A stretch of DNA of 64,000 nt from Saccharum officinarum (Eukaryota; Streptophyta; Magnoliopsida; Poales; Poaceae): contig CM036225.1 in NCBI GenBank assembly GCA_020631735.1, positions 69,366,662-69,430,661 of the forward strand, given 5' to 3'. A program made the translations under genes and the position numbers. This document shows, one piece after another, positions 56,170 to 64,000 of this stretch. Positions within the stretch are counted from its first letter, which is position 1; every line of letters starts with the position of its first letter. Under the pieces are notes generated by a model. That model was not told where the DNA came from. It made no database searches and saw only the letters and a program-made list of their open reading frames with translations.

Positions 56170-59100
56170 TGTAACGGAACCGTCCAAATTATAAGAGCAC
56201 AAGTACAAAAACAATCACCGAAATGATCAAATTCTCGCACTTGAGCCCATATAACTCCGGTAGTCCAATGAAATCACGAGGGATTTCAAACCAACCAACA
56301 TACAAGCCAAGATCGTAGTGATTCAACATAACAAGTCACATGTTACCTCTATTTCATAAGTAAATCAATTTACATCGGAGTTCAACAAAGTTATTACACT
56401 TACATTGAAAAGTAGCGGAAGCAAAGTAATTTGAAACTAACATTAATCTTATTTCAAATACATGCCAGTACCACGGTCGACTTCCAACAAAAGCATTAGA
56501 GATAAGGTAAATAAGAAGGATCCTGCCCGTGATCACACTCCGCCTCTACGGCAGGAGCCAACCAACTCTTGCAGTCGCCATGATACATCATAACCTGCAA
56601 CAAGTGGGGATAAAACCCTGAGTACAAGAAGGTACTCAACTAGACTTACCCGTCAGAAACCAGAAATAAGTGACACCAAGGATCATGCAAGGCTGATATA
56701 AAGTGGGGCTAGCTTGACAACTTTTTGCATAAAAGCTTAATATAGATGATCAATCATTAATGCTTAAGCATCAAGTTAATTATCATTAACCTATCATCTA
56801 TATTAGAACCTGTACTAGAGCACTCACTTTATTAGGAGCAAACAATATTAACCATAGCAGGTATAAATTGAGGCAACCTTTCCATCGTGATCCAATTAAC
56901 CATCCGTTCAATTTAATGGAATCTACGTTGCCGCTGCTCAAGTCAAGTGCTCACTAACCGGGAGCGACGGCGATTCAAATCGAATTCCAATCCAGCTGGA
57001 GGGGTATTTCTAACACTCACCGCGCAGGCCCCTGCCAGGGTCGCACAAGCCACCTTTTCATATGATTCAGGAATCGCGGGTCCGAATGATGTCGCGACCC
57101 CAAGGGCGACACTCTGCCAGGTGATAGGGACTCTAACCCCCCCTTGGTCTCACGCCAATGTCCCAAGCACATCCTTTCTCTCCTCCAAGAAGCAACCTAC
57201 CATTCGATTCCCGGCCTGAATCACATTACTCGGCTTCGCGGTCGGAACGACTTATCCGGCCAACTAAGTGTTAGACTGCGTTCAACATGACTCAAGGACG
57301 TACAGCGAATCGGTCCTTAAACGACTCAGACGGGGATAGATTCACACCCAAGACCTCCATGCCTTGTCGCTTCACTATCATCATCCCGCCCGGTCTCATT
57401 TCATTTTATTAACACATGGTTCCTTTCCACGATAGCAAATATAGCCAACCGTGCCATATTTGAATATCCCTACATCTCGCAGGTGACAGGAAATCATCTG
57501 ACTTCTACCGCTTAAAGCAGGGCTAAGCATCTACTCGATCCTAGTCTATGTAGGATTTAGGGATTCATATATCTGGACAAGGAATGATATAATGCAGCAA
57601 GGTTTTCAACCAACTCCTATCACTTAATGCAACAATACTTATAACATATATATAATTAATTGCTTTAAAGATAGGAGGCTTATAATGCTCCGGGGCTTGC
57701 CTGGGATCTGACTCAAGTTAGAGTATGTCAGATGAGTTCGCTTGGCGAGCAACCTCCAATCTACCACTTGTCCGGTCCTTCTATCTTCCGGTTTGGATCC
57801 ACCAAACACCGTCTTCGGGTTTGGCTCCAACGCCACATCCTTCACACGTTTCTGCTAGCGTACCTATATGAGATGCAACCATACACATGTGTGAATGCAT
57901 AGAAGTGCAATGAACAGAGTAATCAAACAAGCATACCAAAGTTCTCATAAACACCTAGAGCTAATTAACTTAATCCTCATTAGGGCATAACATAGAAGAT
58001 GGCAAGCACATCAAGCAAGACACAAGCCTCAAGATCACAGGGTACTAACCCAAGTACTTTCAAAGGTATGAGTCACCCTTCAACACATTAGCACGGCAAA
58101 GTTAATCACAGCACTACAACTAAAATCTGTCACTTTCTGGACATACATACAGTAGCTCAGTAAATCAATCATATCTGAAGTTCTACAAACCCAAATAACT
58201 TGCAAGAAGACATCATAGAAAGCTTATGGAATTCTCTACATTTCATTTATAATCATCATAGCATGATTCCAAAGTCTAACATGTCAAATTTACACAAACA
58301 CAGAAACTGGTCTAACAAGACAGAGAGCAAGCAATTCTGTAACTCAACTTTAAACAGCTATAATTCCTAAACCACATGGCCAAATACCACCAAATCTTAA
58401 CAGCAGCTAGATATATAAATTATCTTCAACTTTTGTATAAATAAGTTTCATAACAAAGCACATTATCATGAAGAACTTTGCTAAGTTCCCAGATCTGTCC
58501 AGAAACCACATTTGCAAGAAATAATTATTAACTTATGTTGCAAACATATAATTAGACAAAACCAACTTTACCAACATGTCACACATGACTAATGAACACC
58601 AGAAAACATAGTTTCCATTCCTAAATAAATTCTTTTCATGCATTTTCTTAATTTATTTAGATAATTAGGTGGAATTAGGAACACATATCAAAGGTACACA
58701 ATAAATTCTACCAAAATTACAGTGTCCTACAAATGCTCCCAAAAGTCTACTGTACAAATTTCAGGCCATTTGGACATGCATAGCAACCTCTATGAAAAAG
58801 ACAAATTGCCATTACAAGAATTCATGTGAGAGCAAGTTAATTCCAAAACTCCATATTTTCTGTGAACACAAGGCCATATTATGGATCAATATGATAGAGA
58901 AACATCATACTAAGGTAATGGAACAACATTTTCTATTTTATCATTTATATATTATTTATAAGTTCTTTAGTAAGCCATAAACAAGTTAACTCAATAACTT
59001 CAGCATACAGTAAGCAATGGCCATGAAATTTATACAACAGTACATCCATAGCATGACAAGCCTACCATAAAAATTTCACACCAATTGGAGCAACACAACT

Positions 59101-61558
59101 CAAGATATAAAATGACAAGCAATATGATGCAGATTTCCTTATTTATCAAGGTCAAATCAAAATCTTAAGAAAACAGTGAACAACTAGGGTGTTTAATATT
59201 TTTCCTAGCAAGTGCATGTCATCACAAAATTAACAAAACAAGAATCACTATTTTTGGATATCTAAAACTCTAGATATGGCTCTGGTCAAGTTTATAAGCA
59301 TTTTAGAGCATTTTTAAAGCTTAAATAATGACGTCAGAAAACATCTACAAACATGTAACATATTATGACTCCACTGCATAGATCTCTTCTCAAGGTTTCC
59401 AAAAAGCCCATTTTTGCTATTTTTGGAATTACCTAGTATGAGATATGAATTTTAGAAGATTTACATGAAAATGAAATTCAAAAACCGAATTAAAACAACC
59501 CTAACGAATTTTGCTAGGTGCACCCGGTTGTTTACCCAACTCAGCCCCTACTTAAACCGACATGTGGGACCCTCTGTACCATTGGGCCCAGCTGTCATAG
59601 AGAGAGGGAGCCGGACCAGTTTTCTTCCCCGCCCCTTTCTCCTTCACAGGGACACCGGAAGCAGGGGAGGCGGCCGGCCCGCGGCTCCGGCCGGCGGGGC
59701 AGCGCTCTGGCGGCAAGCGGCGGTGGCGTAGTGACAGGAGGCCCACGCGCATCCCTGAGCAGTAGCAGCTCGGCCAGAGGTGGCTCATGGCCACCTGGCC
59801 ACAAGCAAGTGCGGCCTGAGCGGCATGGCGACGGCGGCGCAGGCTCGACGGCTCACCCCGGCGGCGGTGAAGTGGTGGCGCAGCATCCTCAGGTCTAGGT
59901 AAAACTATGGCAGCCCTTGGTTGGTAGCGTGGTGAACTAAAGTGGCTTGGCCACGATGACTGGCGTGGCCTCTGCTCGTCGGCCACGGAGGCGTCCGCGG
60001 CCAAAGCGCTGGCGACAGGGATGGCTCAAGCGAGTGCGCACACGGTAAGGCACGACGAGGCGGCGACAATGGCGCACTTGGTGGAGCAGAAGTATGGCGT
60101 GAGGTGCGGAATGACTTCGGCGGCGAGATTGGCCATGGCGGCCATGATCACGGCGCTCACGGTGGCCGCGCTCACGATGGCGAGGAAAGGCCGGGTAAGG
60201 TTGCGGTGGGTGTAGCAGTGAGATGCGGAGATGGTGGTGTGCTTCATTTGGCCTGCGACTTGACAAATTGGCGAGAACGATGGCGCGGCCACGAGCTCCG
60301 GAGCTTGGCCATGGCGGACATGCTCTGGGTGCGACTGGGAAAGACAGGGAGGCAACGGGAAGCTCTAGGGCGAGGGGGGGATGGAGTGGAGCTTGGGCGC
60401 GCGTCCTGGTGCTCTTCCACCTCGACAACAAGGCGCAAGACGCGTGGAGAGGCAAGGGGGCGCGTGTCCAGCCATGGTGGGGTGCCCTGCTGCACGGTCG
60501 CCACGGGGACAATTCATCGAGCACGTGGCAGGCGCCTCTGTGCCCGTCTTGGAGGCCGATTTTGGGCCGGTTCTGTTCATATTTGGGCCAAGGGCCTTTA
60601 ACAAAGTTTGAAGCCCATTCAAAGCTCTATGATTTTCCTTTAGGGAGCAAAGTTATTAGAGTTGTAGATTAGGAGATAATCAGCCCCCAAATTACCAGTG
60701 TCAACCTGTTAAGCTAGGGCTCGGTTTTGGGATTTTGCAGTGCCAAACTTGGTCAAATTGATCCCAACTTTTTACATGTTGTTCTCCAATGAATTATTTC
60801 CAACTTTCATTTTGGGTCAACTTGAGTTATTCAACAAAATTCGGAGAACGCGAGATGCCAACGTCGACGTTACTGGAATTAGGGCTTAAAAAAATGGCTA
60901 AGTGCTGAAATCAGCCCTAAAACTGACTTGTGGGCCCTGTTTGAGCATGTTCCTCACATTTTCATGACTTGACTCTTAAACAAAGTTTGTTCCTTATAAA
61001 ATTCCCTACAACTTTGTTAAAGGGTGCACAGTCATGCAAAGCTTCTAGGTCACACTTTTGAAATGGTCAAACAAAAGGGTTCTAGGGTCCATACATGGTC
61101 AACCATCACTTAGAAGCACATTTAGGCAAAATGATCAATATGAACATTGTTCCATTAAGTGCCCTAAGTGTAGTTAAGGTGTTGTAGAGTTCATCTAGAG
61201 TCATTTGGACAATTTGCAAGGTTTGGTGGATGTTCTATAGTTCCATTAACTTAATGGGGCAAATTCCAACAGGAATGGAACTTATCATTTCATGTGACTT
61301 TTTGATTCCAAACTTCATAAAACTTTTCCAGGGATCAATATAGATAGTTCTTGATGTGAGACATGTGAAGATACTTTGATAACAACACCCAAGCATATAT
61401 CTCTTAATTGAGCCTATATGTAAGCGAGGGTGCAATATCCAAGTTTAGGTTAGGGCTTATTTCCATAGGTTTGACTTTAACATCGTCATCTCCACTAATC
61501 TGTCATATTTGAGCTTAAACCCACTACTTAATTGGTGATAAACACCTGGGGTGTTACA
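56170..61558 (-). mobile_element. 3' LTR of element 4
   Basis: A 5389-bp LTR with ends TGTAACGGAACC and GGTGTTACA. It is inserted in the RT pseudogene of element 3 (left flank TGCTC). The first 700 bp resemble the LTR of element 1. About 56922-57332 is nearly identical to element 2 (43001-43412), then it returns to element 1-like sequence. GC-rich block 59500-60600. GGGTAAGT at 56644-56651 (minus). Confidence 0.85.
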
Positions 61559-61594
61559 GCCCTCCCCCCTTAAAAGAATCACGTCCCGAGATTC
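61559..61594 (-). other. Polypurine tract and hairpin, element 4
   Basis: A purine run next to the LTR, then GAATC(A)CG / CGAGATTC around TCC (61576-61594). The outer pair is G-C instead of the A-T of elements 1-3, changed on both sides. One inner pair is mismatched. Confidence 0.6.
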
Positions 61595-64000
61595 GGAATG
61601 GAAGCCTTTTTAAGGAAAAGAGACACGTTATCTAGTTCCCAACATCAGCTATAGCATTCAGCTACAAAGCTTCAACATCGGTGAACAATTTGACCAAAGG
61701 CACTTTTTGATACTTACTCTTCATGGTAAAATTTATATGAAGAATTTCCTTCATCGACTTCCATGAAGCATTGTTACTTTGGGAGGAATCCAAGATAGCA
61801 CGTACTGCATTCTCAGTGTATAGAGGTCATTTGGTCTATGAGTGAACCACTCACAAGTATCTGACTCTATAATGAGCACAACATAGGCCATCTGAACTTG
61901 ACACTAGACCAAAATATTCAGAAGTATACTCGTTGAAATGGCTCTATGTTCACACGGTTTTTGAAAAGCAGTTCTCTACCAACTGGCTTGAGTACAACCT
62001 TCCAAAAGGGTGAGATCATAGACGACAAATATACTCTGAGGCTATAGGATACTGACTAACCAATAGACAGAGTCTATGTTGGTCATAAATGTTCATTCAT
62101 TTAGACACCAACAATGGAAACTACTTGAGGTTCCATGTGTGCAGTTCTCTTTCTCTGACAACAACACTGTATTATCTGAGTCTATCGATGGTTAGAGAAT
62201 GTGATAGCTGACTCTGTCGGCTTCCTATTTCTGCCAATAGTTAATAAGATTCTTTTATCCGAAGACAACAGTTATCTGGGTTGAATCAGATGCAACCTCT
62301 TGGTAAAAACATGTATAAGGTACCAAAGTATGTCATCATTGGAAAATAATTCCCAAAGAAAGATGTAACGAGGCCTTAAGGACAACAAAAGTTGTAATTA
62401 TTCACTTAACCGCGGGGAGTAGTCTACCATCAAGCGATTGAGTAAAATCTTCCTTGGTGACTTAGTTATACTATAAGTTGAGTTGACTTGCAGCATAACA
62501 ACTTTGTCAGGCCAACTTTCACCATGAAACTTTCTCTTTAGGGCCATATAGCAGCTCTAGGATGAGAAATCTGTTGTTTGACACTTCTCAGATTGCTTTC
62601 GAATATTCCTCAATACTGCATCTAATAGAGTTATGAACAAACCGTTTGGGGCACCTAAGGGCACAAGGATGTTGATCAAAACTAGGGCATGCATTTCTCT
62701 AATTCTTCACCGCAGCTGATTGAACACCTTGCACTATCTGTGTGATTGTCCAAGATGGAATTGACTTGGTCGCAATGATTCTGGATGACAGAGTATCACT
62801 CAAGTTGTTGGCCAGTTGATTAACTTATTGTTGGTTATTGCTTTGTAAGACATAGCTTTCGTAACTACCAAGGGGTCGTTACCTAGCTGGAGATTAACCT
62901 TCCTATTGGTAACTAATTAGTTGTCTCTCAACACTAAAAAGTTCCAAATCTTCATTCTTGACCACAACACTGTGGTTGATGCAGAACAGATGGTTGCCAT
63001 CGAAGTTAGCAAGTAAGGGGTCACACCAGAGATGGTTGATTTCGACGGTGTGGTCATTATCCATACAAAGGTTAAGATTTACATAATGTGACGATTGATT
63101 CTTATCCAACGAATGACTTGTCCAGTAGTAAGTGTTGCGTGTCCTTTTTATCCAACAGAGCTAAGATACGTGGCTCCCTAGATGCTGGTTGTCAATACTG
63201 GGCAACTATGTAGAGTCACTTGACTACCACATATTGCAGTCTGTTAAAGTTTATGTCGGTGACCTGTTCTTTAAAGGTTATCCTCTTAGCAACTTCAGAA
63301 GGACACTCCGCTACTTTCGGTCTAAGATATTGATCTTACGATACAATATGGAGAGATAACCAAGAAAAAGTTCACATGAGAATAACACGTTGATGTTGTT
63401 CCGCAATGGATCATGACTAGAAACCACGATACCAGCGCGTGCCGAGCAGCACAACCTTGTGTCGGCCGCCCATAGGAGGCTCTCGGTTTCGTCGCGGCAC
63501 CATTAGTTGCTACTCATAACACCATTACTGATCACACCACCAAGGTGAAATTTCAAGTGACACAATTTGGGTGGTTAACAACAAGCATTATACAAGGAAG
63601 GATAGCAAACAAGGTATTCACAAGGTTTGGAATTAACAAGGAGGCGATCCGAAAATCAACACATAACACAAGAGAACATAGCTCAATTACGAAAGACAAC
63701 TGAGCAAGGGACTCTTGCTTAAATTCTACGTATGACTTGCGTCCACCGAGGGGAGAACCAGATAAAAGATTAACAAGAGATTCAATCAAGTTGAGCAACA
63801 ACATGAGATCAAGAGTAATAAACATTCCCAAGACTTGGGAAGGTTGGAGACGAATTAAGCAAATTTCAAGGTGAAAACCGATATGTAGTCATAGATTGAG
63901 TTGATAAGGTAGATGCACGAATTTGCAAGCACACGATTTAGAGACCATAATAGAGAGACGTTGCGTCACACTGGCTAACCTTTGAGAGAGGTAACCAGAA
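61595..64000 (-). mobile_element. Internal region of element 4, no gag-pol (non-autonomous, LARD-like)
   Basis: Starting at the polypurine tract, 2.4 kb run to the window edge with no protease, RT, integrase or gag motif in any frame and only short open frames. Yet 63404-63537 matches the leader block that lies upstream of gag in elements 1 and 2. So the whole coding part has been replaced by about 1.8 kb of unrelated, non-coding sequence. Large LTRs with a non-coding interior fit a LARD-type derivative mobilised by a relative such as element 2 (inference). The 5' LTR should lie to the right of the window. Confidence 0.7.
63404..63537 (-). other. Conserved leader block, element 4 copy
   Basis: Third copy of the leader block, kept in an element without genes. 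A 1-nt insertion in GTCGGCCGCCCATAGG relative to element 2 would break any reading frame. Confidence 0.7.

Noticed and set aside
56170..61558. Element 4 LTR as a solo LTR
   Set aside because: A polypurine tract, hairpin and the shared leader block follow on the right, so an internal region is present.
1..64000. tRNA, rRNA, CRISPR or bacterial-type operons
   Set aside because: Looked for and not seen. The sequence is plant nuclear DNA throughout.

Overview
This is plant nuclear DNA from a grass (Poaceae), most likely a panicoid. The evidence is a four-exon FLOWERING LOCUS T-type gene with grass-type exon sizes, Stowaway-like MITEs with CTCCCTCCGTCC ends, a CACTA element with CCCCGAGTG subterminal repeats, and a dense stack of long-LTR Ty3/gypsy chromoviruses. 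There is one ordinary host gene. About three quarters of the window is LTR retrotransposon, and almost all of it is on the minus strand. I saw no rRNA, tRNA or CRISPR array.

Layout. 1-3566: the 5' end of a gypsy-type element (element A): an open accessory reading frame running off the window edge, a primer-binding site and a 2.8-kb LTR. 3567-9762: intergenic DNA with a hAT-like MITE, a Stowaway-like MITE, a CACTA terminus and an (AT)n tract. 9763-13546: the FT-like gene (TATA box, four exons, 185 aa, a 2.6-kb third intron loaded with MITEs). 14550-18851: a decayed, 5'-truncated Ty1/copia element, itself split by a hAT-like element with a perfect 8-bp target duplication. 18852-20235: part of an A-type LTR (LTR B). 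20236-30982: element 1, a decayed chromovirus. 30983-47099: element 2, a nearly complete chromovirus with two 4.8-kb LTRs, gag, a 1158-codon pol frame and an extra gene. 47100-47592 and 48789-50708: pieces of a TGAAAG...CTTTCA LTR family, the second a solo LTR with a perfect 5-bp TSD. 47642-56169: element 3 (3' LTR plus a pol pseudogene). 56170-64000: element 4, inserted in the reverse transcriptase of element 3; it has a 5.4-kb LTR but no recognisable gag-pol.

The most interesting content is an accessory gene between the 5' LTR and gag. In element 2 it encodes a 204-residue protein whose N-terminus copies the histone H3 tail (18 of the first 21 residues after Met match by eye, including K4, R8, K9, S10), followed by a long coiled coil and a strongly acidic tail. 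Element A carries a second, open accessory frame whose N-terminus looks like a diverged H3 tail (K4 and K9 lost). In every case the ATG of the accessory frame or of gag directly follows a splice-acceptor-like AG. The LTRs of elements 1-4 carry a consensus 5' splice site (GGGTAAGT) near their 3' ends. Together this suggests an LTR-driven, alternatively spliced transcript giving separate Gag-Pol and H3-mimic mRNAs, from an element whose integrase ends in a chromodomain-like module. Other cis-elements recur across the family: a hairpin beside the polypurine tract with one compensatory base change, and a ~135-bp leader block kept even in the non-coding element 4.

All comparisons were made by eye. 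No alignments, searches or folding were run.
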